Origin: Sanderia malayensis
Taxonomy: Eukaryota; Cnidaria; Scyphozoa; Semaeostomeae; Pelagiidae
DNA length: 64,000 nucleotides
NCBI GenBank assembly: GCA_013076295.1
Contig: RQOL01000772.1
Location: 2,385,087 to 2,449,086 of the forward strand
Direction of reading: 5' to 3'
Of this stretch, positions 34,850-47,133 are shown one piece after another. The stretch's first letter is position 1. Every line of letters starts with the position of its first letter. The notes below the pieces were generated by a model. That model ran no database searches. It saw only the letters and a list, made by a program, of their open reading frames with translations, and had not been told where the DNA came from. Position numbers and translations under genes: made by a program.

Positions 34850-36135
34850 TGTTTCAACTATGAAAGCAATTACTGAAATAAAGAAAGAAATGTAAGCATT
34901 TGTTGTAGGAGGGGCGGCGTTCAAATGGGCTTTCTTTTTTAGGCTGGCCTAAAAGATTTTGCTTTCGCGAAGCTCTTATTCTTCAAATCTAACAAAAATG
35001 TTGCAAATATCGATGTTAAACGAAATTAAATAGATATGGAATAACACTTGTTCTTACCACAAATCCTTTGTTCATGGAAAAAGAAAAGTTAACTCAATCC
35101 TTGTACATGACACTTTCCCTGAACAGCAATGAAATTCAACATACACAGATAATGATGCAAATTATTACGAGTTTCGAATTTATATGGTGATGAAAAGGTG
35201 GGCGGTACACAAAAAAATGTACATTGCCCATCAAGACAATATAATTAAAAATTTGACAAATATTTGTTGGAAAATGAAATTTTTTTACCTTGATGAAACA
35301 AGATTGAAAATTGAAGTCAAAATGTTTGCTTGAGTGGTCTCAAAACAAATGTTTTTTTTAATTTGCTGCGTTCAATCCTGAAAATTAAACCCAGGGTACA
35401 CGCTTTTTTTATAAGAAACCGGTTTATAAGAAACCTAGATCTAGACGCCCTAAAATTTAAGAAACTTTTAGAACTACAAGGAAATATTTAAGAAACATTA
35501 GAAATTTTGGAAACACGTTTTTCCTTTACGGATTCAACAAATGTCAACTACAGTAAGGAAGTAAGTGTGTTTTATGTGCAAAGCATAACATTGTCGGCTA
35601 CACATGACGATTTTTCGCATTGATGATTTTCCTTTGTATTTTGCCACATCCACGTTTTTTTCTTCATTTTCACTACAACTTTTTTCATTAAATTAAGAAA
35701 CTTTTAAGAAACTTTTAGAACTAAAATGTGGCCAAAAATTAAGAAACTTTTACTACTAGGCCTTGAGCCAGGTTTCTTATAAAAAAAGCGTGTATTCAGT
35801 TTTGCTCAAGCTCAACTTTTAGGCTCGCAAGTTTGACTTTAATTTGATATTACTTTCTTCACTTTCTGGATAATACAGTGAAATAAAAGCCATCTGTCGC
35901 GAGTCACCTCAAGGTTCCTTTGATCCCTCCCTTTCCCTTCCCTTCCCTTATTGCTGCACAGGCTTATTGTCACGTGAAAAATGTGTGACAATAACAAGTC
36001 AAGTCGAGGCAACTTCCGTATCACCTGAACTGAAAAATTGGAAAGGTTTAACTGACTGCAGACCGCAACACAGTGTAGAACAGCTCCAAAACAGAAAGAG
36101 ATTAATGTTGTGAACTTTAGCTTGGCACATTCACG
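34850..36135. other. Divergent intergenic region septin / SLCO copy 1
   Basis: Septin 5'-UTR sequence is likely at the left edge and SLCO promoter at the right. Between them lies the MITE at 35399-35792. No other coding region was recognised. Confidence 0.5.
35399..35792. mobile_element. MITE, element D, copy 1 (TA target)
   Basis: Terminal inverted repeats CACGCTTTTTTTATAAGAAA and TTTCTTATAAAAAAAGCGTG enclose 394 bp with no coding capacity, rich in AAGAAACTTTTAGAACTA repeats. It is flanked by TA on both sides (35397-35398, 35793-35794). TA duplication and short inverted ends fit a Tc1/mariner-type MITE. A second copy in opposite orientation is at 43492-43866. Confidence 0.8.
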
Positions 36136-39100
36136 ATGTCTTCAGCCTACAATGAAACACAAAATGAAGGAAAACAAGAAGGAAACCAAACACATAACCA
36201 AGATGAAAATAATTTATGTGGATGGTTCAACTTCCGGCCAAAGTTTTTGCAGAAATTTAAACGGCCAGGATTTCTTCTTTTCTTCCTCTGTGCTTATTTC
36301 TTTACTAACAGTGTTGTTATAACTGGTATATTCTCAAGCTCAATATCAACCATTGAAAAGCGATTTAATCTTTCTAGGTAAGTATAAACATATACATTCA
36401 TTATTCAGGGCCGGTTCCAGAAAATTTTCTTCGGGGGGGTCGGGGTGTAAGCTCTTATGTACCCAGTAATTTAAAAAAACCATACCACAAAACCATATAA
36501 ACTTTCGTAGCATAATTTTACCGACCAGAAATCTAACTTTACCGAGTAAATCGCCAAACTCAATTCTTAGGGCGGGGTGTCACACCCCCCCCCCCCACAT
36601 CCCCCATGGAACCGGCCCTGATTATAATACTTTTCCCATCAAAGTTGACAAAGCCTTTCTGTGTGCTGTGTGTGCACTGCAGCGTGAACAACGAAAAATC
36701 CACCAGTTTACATGTATTCGATCACAGCCCTCGTCTCTTAAATCCTGCTCTGCTTCTCATTATAGTTATGTATGGAATATTGGTTAATACAAACCACAAT
36801 TTAATCACCAAATCACCAATCAGATGAACAGGGGTATTTTTTTAATGTCGTTAAATGTGGGTGGGGGCATGGCAAGAGTCGATTTGACTTCATAATTTCT
36901 GATTAAAACAACGTTGGTTATAAACTTTACCATGTTCTTCCTAACGACTGTAATAGTTCCTTTTTTGTTTTGTTCTAGTAAACAGATGGGAATCATAACA
37001 AGTATTTATGATGTTGCTGCATTAATTTTCACCGGACCAATAAGCTACTTTGCGGCAAAAAATAAACCAAAATGGTTGAGTATTGGAATGTTAACAATGG
37101 GTATTGGCTATGTCATTTTTATCTTGCCCCATTTCATTGAAAGTCGGTATATACCACCAGGTAAATACGAAAATCTACACTCTGTCACAATTGATGCTGA
37201 TCAGCAGTACCTAATTACGTTTTTCGTATTCTGTTTATCGCTTCCTTTTTAGCTGCAAGTGCGACTAGCGGACAGCTATCAAATATGACAAACAATCTTC
37301 TTTGCCAAAGAAACATAAGTACATCAACTTTAAGGAAGTGTACAAATGCATCAGCAAATGACCTATATTACTACATCTTTCTTCTTGCGATGTTTGTTGC
37401 TGGCGCAGGTTGTACACCAATGATCAGTTTAGGTATTCCATTCCTCGATGAAAGTGTTTCACGAAAAACGTCCGCCATTTATGTTGGTATCTTTCAAACA
37501 TCTGGCATTGTAGGTAATATCACTAACTAGTTAGTTATATCACTCTTTTCTTATAACAAACCTTGCATGGAAATGATGGAACTTTATTTGTTGTTTTCTA
37601 GCTGCTATTGTTGGTTTTCTTGTTGCCTCCGTGTTTCTCAATATTTTTGTTCATCCTGAAATGTCTGTGAATATAACATCTAAAAATTCACAATCTTGGA
37701 TTGGAGCATGGTGGCTTGGATTTGCATTGGGTGCTATTTTTGCATTGCTTGTTAGCATCTTCTTATCGGCATTCCCTAAAGAGATAAACAGTAAATACAA
37801 TGAGCCAAACGAGAAAAAAATCAAAGCAGACGGCAACAAGAAAAGTGAACCTGCCCTGAGAACAATATTTGGAAATCCATGAAAATTCTTTTCACGAATC
37901 CTACATTTGTATTCATATGCATAACTGTATCGTTTGAAAATTTTCTCCTCGCTGCGATAACAGCTTTTTTACCAAAGCTTTCAGTATTTCAATTCAACCT
38001 GACGCCTTCAAGGGCTGGAGTCTTATTTGGCCTTCTGCCTGGTACTGGAGCTCTGCTCGGAAACTTGGCAGGTATTATCATTATTTTCGGTAATACTCAA
38101 TTCGTACACTATTTTCAAAACAAATCATGTTCTATTAAGGAAATAGAGCTAACATTATTACTTCTTTTCATTTTTAGGATCCTTAGTTCAAAAAAGGATT
38201 TAGCCTGTCTCCAAGTAAATCATTGAAATTTTGTGTGATAGTACAGGCATTGACTTTAATGACAGGCTCGTTTTTATTTCTGCATTGTGACAATTCGTTT
38301 GTGGCTGGCATTGATGTCAAATACAAAACTACAAGGTTAACATTGGTTGATATTACCTTTTTTAAGTTGCAGATTGGGATAATGCGATGTATATTCTATG
38401 TCCACCTTTCTTTTCTTTTAGTGTCAATAAACTCAAGATCTAATAATACAAAATTGTAATTCAAACTGCAATTGTCCTGCAAGCTTCTTTCGTCTATCTG
38501 TGCTGAAAAAGTCACATATTTCTACCATGTCATGCGGGCTGCACAAACTTTTCTTCTTCCAACGTAAGCTTAATTCTTATAATTGATTGTTGATGAACAT
38601 TTTCGATGAAGGAAACAACGTTTTGCAAATATTGCTTTTTATCATTTTTAGAATTTTGTTCGCTGCTCATGCCTAATGGAAATAATCTTTATAAGAGACA
38701 AAATGTGAAGTTTGGTGCATGCAAATCTTCTTGTGGTGCAAATCTTTATCTGTTCTTCGGGGCGTGTGCATTGAATTCGTTTCTGTCTCTGATGATTGCC
38801 AACCCAATGTCAATGGTAACTCTAAGGTATATCCATCTCACCAACCTTTCATATTGTTTTTTACCTTAGGCTTAAAATTTAGAAGTAGAGTTTTGGCAAT
38901 TTGATTTTATTATGTTATTTGCCTTAGATGCGTACCGTTTGGACTTCGCAGCTTTGCAGTTGGCATTCAATGGATCACTGTAAGGGTCCTCGGGTCCATT
39001 CCAGGTCCGATTTTGATAGGCTATCTCATCGACAAAAACTGTTTGTTTTGGACCAAGAGGTAACCTGAAGAAGTTACGGAAAGTATTATAAAAGTGTTAA

Positions 39101-39337
39101 CATTTGATTGAAAGCTTAAAGTAAATGATTTGTTTTTTATTTTGCAGCTGTAAATCGACTTCAAGTTGCTTGATGTACAGAAACAGGAGTCTTGCAATAA
39201 CACTGGGTGTGACATGTTGTTCTATTAAGTTAATAAGTATGATATGTACCATAGCTGCATGGATATCTCAAAGAAGGAAGGATAAAAAGACAGATCAACA
39301 TGAACTTTGTCATATTGATAGTAATATTCATTTGTAG
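36136..39337 (+). pseudogene. SLCO: SLCO/OATP organic anion transporter, array copy 1, frame-broken
   Basis: Same nine-exon organisation as the intact copy at 47472-51605. Exon 1 is 36136-36377 ([12 protein letters not shown], the OATP N-terminal motif) and the last exon ends at 39337. Compared with copy 3 it has at least seven single-base indels in exons: a lost C near 37855, an added G near 38197, added A near 38430 and 38442, lost C near 38494 and 38523, and a lost A near 38675. The frame breaks after residue ~215. The indels cluster in exons 4-7 and many are in short homopolymers, so uncorrected sequencing error in a near-identical repeat is a serious alternative to real decay. Exon 1, its upstream region and intron 1 differ more from copies 2 and 3 than the rest does. 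Confidence 0.7.
36406..36620. mobile_element. Small inverted-repeat element in intron 1 of SLCO copy 1
   Basis: CAGGGCCGGTTCCAG opens and GGAACCGGCCCTG closes a 215-bp element containing G and C runs. It is absent from the matching intron position in copies 2 and 3. The flanks share an ATTAT-like sequence. The CAGGG end suggests an hAT-type MITE, but the class is inference. Confidence 0.65.
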
Positions 39338-39433
39338 TTTATTTACATTGATAATCCAGTTTATGGGATTGTTCAGCTATGTTTTACAAGTTAAAGGATC
39401 TAGCTATGTACATTAGTTTGGATAAAAGTTACT

Positions 39434-39966
39434 TTACTCTCTAATCAAATCACCAAGAATATCATCCCATTCGTTAGATTCTTCTTTTAAAATCTTTAAG
39501 TATCTTCGTCGTAACGTATGTGCGGCCATTTTCGGTTGTCGCTCCCTTGTAAACATACCTTTTTTATTTCCATTGACTCTTTTTGTTCCTACATTGATAC
39601 TTATGCTTTTATATGGCAGACCCTAAATTGCTGAGAACTTTTCCCAAGTTTAAAGATCTTTATGTTATTTTATATTTACTCTATTTTTTTAACTTTGTTA
39701 ATGCTTTATTGCTTGCTACTGTGATTGCAATCTGTTATTTACATCTATTTGTTATTCATTTATTGTTACAGGACATTCGTCTATGATAACAAAACCTTTT
39801 TCATCAGCCATGTTCATATCTTCATCGGCATAAGGATAATGACTTGTTCTGAATGAATTTACTCCCATCCATTCCATTATACTGTAATCTTTTACCAATG
39901 TGGCCATGTCCAAGCCTTCTCCTCTGATCTGAAATTTGAACAAAAGTTGAAAAAAACTGATAGCTC
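39434..39966 (-). pseudogene. GUSB: Truncated beta-glucuronidase fragment, copy 1
   Basis: The last GUSB exon (39434-39588; [24 protein letters not shown]) is kept, and directly upstream on the - strand is a piece of the [16 protein letters not shown] exon (39770-39928) with some intron. The four exons between them in the intact gene, including the catalytic NEP and TEYGA exons, are missing, as is everything 5' of 53301-equivalent sequence. It cannot encode an enzyme. It was carried along when the SLCO unit duplicated. Confidence 0.85.
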
Positions 39967-40827
39967 GAAGGCAGATGCCCACATATTTGGCCATGACATT
40001 TGAAAACGAGCCATCATGGCTCACTGGAGAACAAGAGATTTCCATCAAAAAGATTTTGTCGCAGACGCAGAATAAAATCTGCATTTTTATTTTCGCTGTC
40101 CTCATTGGATACATAATCATGTATCGGCACGTGAAAATTACAAACCATGTCAAGGCTACTTCCGTTACTATCAACTGAACAAAGAATGAATTTCCAAGGT
40201 TACTGATCCCGGCACAGAGAAGAGCAAGAGATTAATGTTGTGAAGTCTGATTTTATTTGTGCAGTGCAAATAAAAACACTTGTGTTTAGTTTGGCGCATT
40301 CACGATGTCTTCAGCCTGCGATGAAACACAAAATGAAGGAACACAAGAAGGAAACCAAACACATGACCAAGATGAAAATAATTTATGTGGATGGTTCAAC
40401 TTTCGGGCAAAATTTTTGCAGAAATTTAAACGGCCAGGATTTCTTCTTTTTGTCCTCTGTGCTTATATGTTTACTAACAGTGCTGTTATAAATGGCATAT
40501 TCTCAAGCTCAATATCAACCATTGAAAAGCGATTTAATCTTTCAAGGTAGGTATAAACATATATTCATTATGTGTACTTTTCACATCAAGGTTGACTATA
40601 AGCCTGTGTGTGCCCTGCGGCGTGAACAACGAAAAATCCACCAGTTTATATTCAGATATATTCAAGTAGAGACCTCATCTCGTACATTCAGCTTCATTTG
40701 AAAACTATCTTATCATGTTATGTTATTAGCAGTTGCGAAGCTGGAGGGGGCAGGGGGCGGCTTCCCCCCACCAAACTTTCCCAGTTGCTTGTCGGAAAAT
40801 TGGTCACATTTTATTAAAAATATCTAT

Positions 40828-43063
40828 TACCGTATTTCCTCCATTGAGCGCCCGGGCGCTTATTAAATATATCGCAAAATTGGGTGGGCGCTTATTAGTG
40901 GGGGCGCTTATTAGAGGGGGGCGGTTATTTCATAGTCCTAAAATTTTAAAATCGAACATCTTCAAAAAGAAAACAATAATCTTATATTAACAATAATAGT
41001 ATATAACCATAATAATAACAAAGTTCCGAATGTTATTTATTGACATACGTTAAAAAAATGCTTTGTTAGCATTTTTTAGAAGAAATGAAGAAGCGACAGC
41101 ATGGTAAAGCCGCACACATGGACATTGAATTGGCAAACATTAAAAATGGACATTTTCTTTAAAGGGCTACTCTCACCATATTTTTTTATTTCATTTCTGG
41201 GTAGTTTTTGACGTAAAAACAGGTACTGCACTTTTTAAATTTCGAAATTCGCTCATTGACACCTCTTTTCACGGCTCCAAAAGTGCGATTTTCAGGCCAT
41301 TTCTGAAAATGTCGCGCAACATGAAACGATCTGGGCCGAGGTTGTGTGACGTAGATGCCGGAACGCAAAAAACTTCTCTCTTTGGCATTCAGTATGGAAA
41401 AATCAACGTCGCGTCCGGTTTTCTCCCTTGTTTTTCAATGATAAATACAAATGTTTTTTCAAACCACTTCATCACCATCATTACAAAGCTTATTGACATC
41501 TCCCCGTGTGCTTTTTTTTTAATTTTCGGCATTGTTAAGGGCTGAAAATTGACCCCAAAGCTGATGCAGTGACAATGGATTTTTCCAGTATTCACACGCC
41601 TCAGTTGTTATCTGTTCATCACTCAACCTCTTCCTTCCTTTCATTTGCGTTATAAACAACCAACTATTCGTGAATATAATAAGTTTGTTTATCGTTTCCA
41701 TTTCCATCAGTTCTATAATCTATTTTATCAAGTTTTGCCGTGTGCTTGGTTTTAGCAAGATAATTATGGATTATTTTTGTCTTTACTACTTGGGTTTTTG
41801 TCAAAGATATTGAAATGCTAAAGTGATGCGCTGTTAAAAATTGCTCAAATTGAAATTGTTTGGTTGACATAACCATGGAGTTCTTGTTATAAATTATATA
41901 CCTTGGTGATTACATTGAAACCTAAGGCAAAGTAAAGGTGTATATTGTTGACAAAGTCAGACAATATGATCAAACTAGAACACCAGTATGAAGCCCACAT
42001 TGTGCTGGAAAGTTTTTCTTCGAATTCACATTGAACTTGTGAAATCTTCGATCTCTGGACATTAATGTTCAACTCCTGGAACGGATTTTCTAGTTTTTCT
42101 ACACAGCTATGACCATAACTACACTTGAAATATTACCAAAATATGAGCTGCTGCTTCAAATACACACCAGATAAGACAAATAGGGTTATTTCATGCATTA
42201 TTAATCCAAAAAGCGGAATTCTGCTTTACCCGTGCCAGAACCTGTTCGGCCTAGCAATTTTACAATTTAGCAATTTTTAACTGACCCGATTTGGTTTAAT
42301 CTTATAAATGCATAGATAAGAGCTCACCAATTTCCATATATTAATTCTATCGAAAAATTGTTGAAAGAGAGCTTGCTCCTCTTTAATTGAATAGATTTCG
42401 AATTCATATTGTTGTTTAAACTATCCCGCACCACTGAAGACTGTATGTGAAGCTCGCTCGAGACTGCGACGTTGAGGTCGAAAAACATGCCGGCTTGCAG
42501 CATAAAGCGTGAGCAAATCATCCTCATTTTTGTAAAAAACTCACTCTTTTCATGATAAACGAGGCATCAACAGATTCCTCAGATCCTGAACTAGTTCGTG
42601 GACGATTTAATTTTTTAATACGACTTGGTTTTGACCATAATATGCAAACATTGAATTGTACTGAACACAATAAAATAAATTTCATGCGTTCCGGCATCTA
42701 CGTCACACCGGCCTCGCCCCAGTTTTCTTTTTGCCCGACTTTTTTTCTGAAATCGCACTTTTAGAGCCGTGAAAGAGGTGTTAATGAGCGATTTCGAAAT
42801 TTAAAAGTGCAGTACCTGTTTTTACGTCAAAAACTACCCAGAAATGAAATAAAAAAATATGGTGAGAGTAGCCCTTTAAGATATAATGACTAACTTCGGT
42901 CTTAAACTACTTGCTTATGTTGCCATCGATAAAAGAAAGGAATTGATGTCTATTCACATGTTTCTACGCTATTATATTTGAACCAAACAGTGAAAACGCA
43001 AGAATTCTATTAACCGCCCTGGGCGGTTAATAGAGGGGGGCGCTTAATAGAGGAAATGCGGTA
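40828..43063 (+). mobile_element. Element B, GCGCCC MITE-like repeat, copy 2, interrupted
   Basis: It starts TACCGTATTTCCTCCATTGA and ends AGAGGAAATGCGGTA. It matches 47997-48545 on both sides of the inserted element C. Internal GGGCGCTTATTA and GGGCGGTTAATAGAG motifs are repeated in both orientations. Confidence 0.7.
41163..42875. mobile_element. Element C, 1.7-kb non-autonomous piggyBac-like transposon
   Basis: Ends AGGGCTACTCTCACCATAT and its inverse are the tips of imperfect inverted repeats of about 200 bp. TTAA flanks both sides (41159-41162, 42876-42879), and the equivalent site in copy 3 (near 48315-48325) has a single TTAA. TTAA duplication is the hallmark of piggyBac-type insertion. 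Internal open frames are short and resemble no transposase, so it is non-autonomous. Confidence 0.85.
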
Positions 43064-43491
43064 AATACCTTAGAAAAATATCAATGCAATTTTTTGATCT
43101 GTTTTTACATTCACTCCATAAACAGCTCAATTTTGACATTTGTGGCTCTTACGATTGTTATTGTACACCACAGTATTATGTAAACCTTATGCTGCGACAT
43201 AGTAAGTGAAAACCGCAAGTCTTTATCTTGCTTAATCTCATTTTAATTTATCCAACAAGCAATTCTATAGCTCATTATTGCAAAGAAAATGGTCGGTCAA
43301 AGTAAATTTAAAAGACACCAAAACATTTCATGTGAATTTGCGGGGGCTCCGGAATGTCCATTTTCTGTTGCTAAAAAAAGGCCACCCGGGGACAGTTTCG
43401 AGAGAAAAGAGCACAGTTGACATCATCGTCACAAAGTGTCCTTGTGGAATAATTTTTTAGCCTTTATACCAGTGCTGAATTTTCAGCCTTA

Positions 43492-43866
43492 CACGTTTTT
43501 TTTTAAAGAAACCTGGCTCAAGGCCTAGTAGTAAAAGTTTCTTAATTTTTGGCCACATTTTAGTTCTAAAAGTTTCTTAAAAGTTTCTTAATTTAATGAA
43601 AAAAGTTGTAGTGAAAACGAAGAAAAAAACGTGGATGTGGCAAAATATTAGTATTATAACAAAGACAAATTGTCAATGCGAAAAATCGTCATGTGGAGCC
43701 GACAATGTTATGCTTTGCACATAAAACACACTTACGTGATGGAAAAACGTGTTTCCAAAAGTTCTAATGTTTCTTAAATATTTCCTTGTAGTTCTAAAAG
43801 TTTCTTAAATTTTAGGGCGTCTAGATCTAGGTTTCTTATAAACCGGTTCCTTATAAAAAAAACGTG
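43492..43866. mobile_element. MITE, element D, copy 2 (TA target)
   Basis: CACGTTTTTT and AAAAAACGTG termini, with TTTCTTATAAACCGGTT-type subterminal repeats, match 35399-35792 in reverse orientation. It is flanked by TA on both sides, and copy 3 shows the empty site with a single TA (near 48974). Length 375 bp, no coding capacity. Confidence 0.85.
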
Positions 43867-46597
43867 TATTACAACTTGTCGGAATTTGCCCGGGTTTCGT
43901 CCTTTCACCGCCAAATCGTAGTTACGCCACTGCTCTCTTCAATACAATTTAGTTTACACAAACCGCAATTTAATAACCAAACCACCAATCAGATGAACAG
44001 GAGTATTTTTTTAATGTCGTTAAATGTGGGTGGGGGCATGGCAAGAGTCGATTTGACTTCATAATTTCTGATTAAAACAACGTTGGTTAAAAACTTTACC
44101 ATGTTCTTCCTAACGACTGTAATAGTTGCTTTTTTGGTTTGTTCAAGTAAACAGATGGGAATCATAACAAGTATTTATGATGTTGCTGCATTAATATTCA
44201 CCGGACCAATAAGCTACTTTGCGGCAAAAATAAAACCAAATGGTTGAGTATTGGAATGTTAACAATGGGTATTGGCTATGTCATTTTTATCTTGCCCCAT
44301 TTCATTGAAAGTCGGTATATACCACCAGGTAAATATGAAAATCTACACTCCGTCACAATTTATGCTGATCAGCAGTAAGTACGTTTTTCGTATTCTGTTT
44401 ATCGCTTCCTTTTTAGCTGCAAGTGCGACTAGCGGACAGCTATCAAATATGACAAACAATCTTCTTTGCCAAAGAAACATAAGTACATCAACTTTAAGGA
44501 AGTGTACAAATGCATCAGCAAATGACCTATATTACTACATATTTCTTCTTGCGATGTTTGTTGCTGGCGCAGGTTGTACACCAATGATCAGTTTAGGTAT
44601 TCCATTCCTCGATGAAAGTGTTTCACGAAAAACGTCCGCCATTTATGTTGGTATCTTTCAAACATCTGGCATTGTAGGTAATATCACTAACTAGTTAGTT
44701 ATATCACTCTTTTCTTTTAACAAACCTTGCATGGAAATAATGGAACTTTATTTGTTGTTTTCTAGCTGCTATTGTTGGTTTTCTTGTTGCCTCCGTGTTT
44801 CTCAATATTTTGTTCATCCTGAAATGTCTGTGAATATAACATCTAAAAATTCACAATCTTGGATTGGAGCATGGTGGCTTGGCTTTGCATTGGGTGCTAT
44901 TTTTGCATTGCTTGTTAGCATCTTCTTATCGGCATTCCCTAAAGAGATAAACAGTAAATACAATGAGCCAAACGAGAAAAAAATCAAAGCAGACGACAAC
45001 AAGAAAAGTGAACCTGCCCCTGAGAACAATATTTGGAAATCCATGAAAATTCTTTTCACGAATCCTACATTTGTATTCATATGCATAACTGTATCGTTTG
45101 AAAATTTTCTCCTCGCTGCGATAACAGCTTTTTTACCAAAGCTTTCAGTATTTCAATTCAACCTGACGCCTTCAAGGGCTGGAGTCTTATTTGGCCTTCT
45201 GCCTGGTACTGGAGCTCTGCTCGGAAACTTGGCAGGTATTATCATTATTTTCGGTAATACTCAATTCGTACACTATTTTCAAACAAATCATGTTCTATTA
45301 AGGAAATAGAGCTAACATTATTACTTCTTTTCATTTTTAGGATCCTTAGTTCAAAAAAGATTTAGCCTGTCTCCAAGTAAATCATTGAAATTTTGTGTGA
45401 TAGTACAGGCATTGACTTTAATGACAGGCTCGTTTTTATTTCTGCATTGTGACAATTCGTTTGTGGCTGGCATTGATGTCAAATACAAAACTACAAGGTT
45501 AACATTGGTTGATATTACCTTTTTTAAGTTGCAGGTTGGGTTAATGCGATGTACATTCTATGTCCACCTTTCTTTTCTTTTAGTGTCAATAACTCAAGAT
45601 CTATAATACAAAATTGTAATTCAAACTGCAATTGTCCTGCAAGCTTCTTTCGTCCTATCTGTGCTGAAAAAGTCACATATTTCTCACCATGTCATGCGGG
45701 CTGCACAAACTTTTCTTCTTCCAACGTAAGCTTAATTCTTATAATTGATTGTTGATGAACATTTTCGATGAAGGAAACAACGTTTTGCAAATATTGCTTT
45801 TTATCATTTTTAGAATTTTGTTCGCTGCTCATGCCTAAATGGAAATAATCTTTATAAGAGACAAAATGTGAAGTTTGGTGCATGCAAATCTTCTTGTGGT
45901 GCAAATCTTTATCTGTTCTTCGGGGCGTGTGCATTGAATTCGTTTCTGTCTCTGATGATTGCCAACCCAATGTCAATGGTAACTCTAAGGTATATCCATC
46001 TCACCAACCTATATTATTGTTTTTTACCTTAGGCGTAAAATTTAGAAGTAGAGTTTTGGCAATTTGATTTTATTATGTTATTTGCCTTAGATGCGTACCG
46101 TTTGGACTTCGCAGCTTTGCAGTTGGCATTCAATGGATCACTGTAAGGGTCCTCGGGTCCATTCCAGGTCCGATTTTGATAGGCTATCTCATCGACAAAA
46201 ACTGTTGTTTTGGAGCAAGAGGTAACCTGAAGAAGTTACGGAAAGTATTATAAAAGTGTTAACATTTGATTGAAAGCTTAAAGTAAATGATTTGTTTTTT
46301 ATTTTGCAGCTGTAAATCGACTTCAAGTTGCTTGATGTACAGAAACAGGAGTCTTGCAATAACACTGGGTGTGACATGTTGTTCTATTAAGTTAATAAGT
46401 ATGATATGTACCATAGCTGCATGGATATCTCAAAGAAGGAAGGATAAAAAGACAGATCAACATGAACTTTGTCATATTGATAGTAATATTCATTTGTAGT
46501 TTATTTACATTGATAATTCAGTTTATGGTATTGTTCTTGTTGAGCTATGTTTTACAAGTTAAAGGATCTATGTACATTACTTTAGTTAAAAGTTACT

Positions 46598-47133
46598 TTA
46601 CTCTCTAATCAAATCACCAAGAATATCATCCCATTCGTTAGATTCTTCTTTTAAAATCTTTAAGTATCTTCGTCGTAACGTATGTGCGGCCATTTTCGGT
46701 TGTCGCTCCCTTGTAAACATACCTTTTTTATTTCCATTAACTCTTTTTGTTCCTACATTGATACTTATGCTTTTATATGGCAGACCCTAAATTGCTGAGA
46801 ACTTTTCCCAAGTTTAAAGATCTTTATGTTATTTTATATTTACTCTATTTTTTTTAACTTTGTTATAATGCTTTATTGCTTGCTACTGTGATTGCAATCT
46901 GTTATTTACATCTATTTGTTATTCATTTATTGTTACAGGACATTCGTCTATGATAACAAAACCTTTTTCATCAGCCATGTTCATATCTTCATCGGCATAA
47001 GGATAATGACTTGTTCTGAATGAATTTACTCCCATCCATTCCATTATACTGTAATCTTTTACCAATGTGGCCATGTCCAAGCCTTCTCCTCTGATCTGAA
47101 ATTTGAACAAAAGTTGAAAAAAACTGATAGCTC
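46598..47133 (-). pseudogene. GUSB: Truncated beta-glucuronidase fragment, copy 2
   Basis: Almost identical to the fragment at 39434-39966: last GUSB exon 46598-46752 plus the [16 protein letters not shown] exon piece 46937-47095, with the same internal deletion. The shared junction shows the deletion happened once, before the second duplication. Confidence 0.85.

Larger units (their letters stand above)
40730..43932. mobile_element. Element A, non-autonomous transposon hosting the nest (SLCO copy 2)
   Basis: The left end CAGTTGCGAAGC and the right end (CAGTGGCGTAAC on the - strand) form short imperfect inverted termini. The same element without the inner insertions is 47894-49038 in copy 3, and it is absent from copy 1. 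No target duplication is evident. It contains element B (40828-43063), which contains C (41163-42875), and also D (43492-43866). Confidence 0.5.
40305..46499 (+). pseudogene. SLCO: SLCO/OATP organic anion transporter, array copy 2, frame-broken
   Basis: Nine exons as in copy 3, with exon 1 at 40305-40546 and stop at 46497-46499. Intron 1 is swollen to ~3.6 kb by nested transposons. Three frame changes relative to copy 3 are visible: a net one-base loss in the A-rich stretch near 44226-44241 (exon 2), a lost T near 44810 (exon 4; NIFVHPEM region) and a lost T near 46204 (exon 8). All are in homopolymer runs. The Kazal-type extracellular loop ([19 protein letters not shown]) is intact here. If the indels are assembly errors the gene would be functional; if real it is a recent pseudogene. 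Confidence 0.7.

Noticed and set aside
41186..42764. Transposase gene within the TTAA-flanked element
   Set aside because: The longest frames are 60-78 codons, several lie in the inverted repeats, and none shows a recognisable catalytic pattern.
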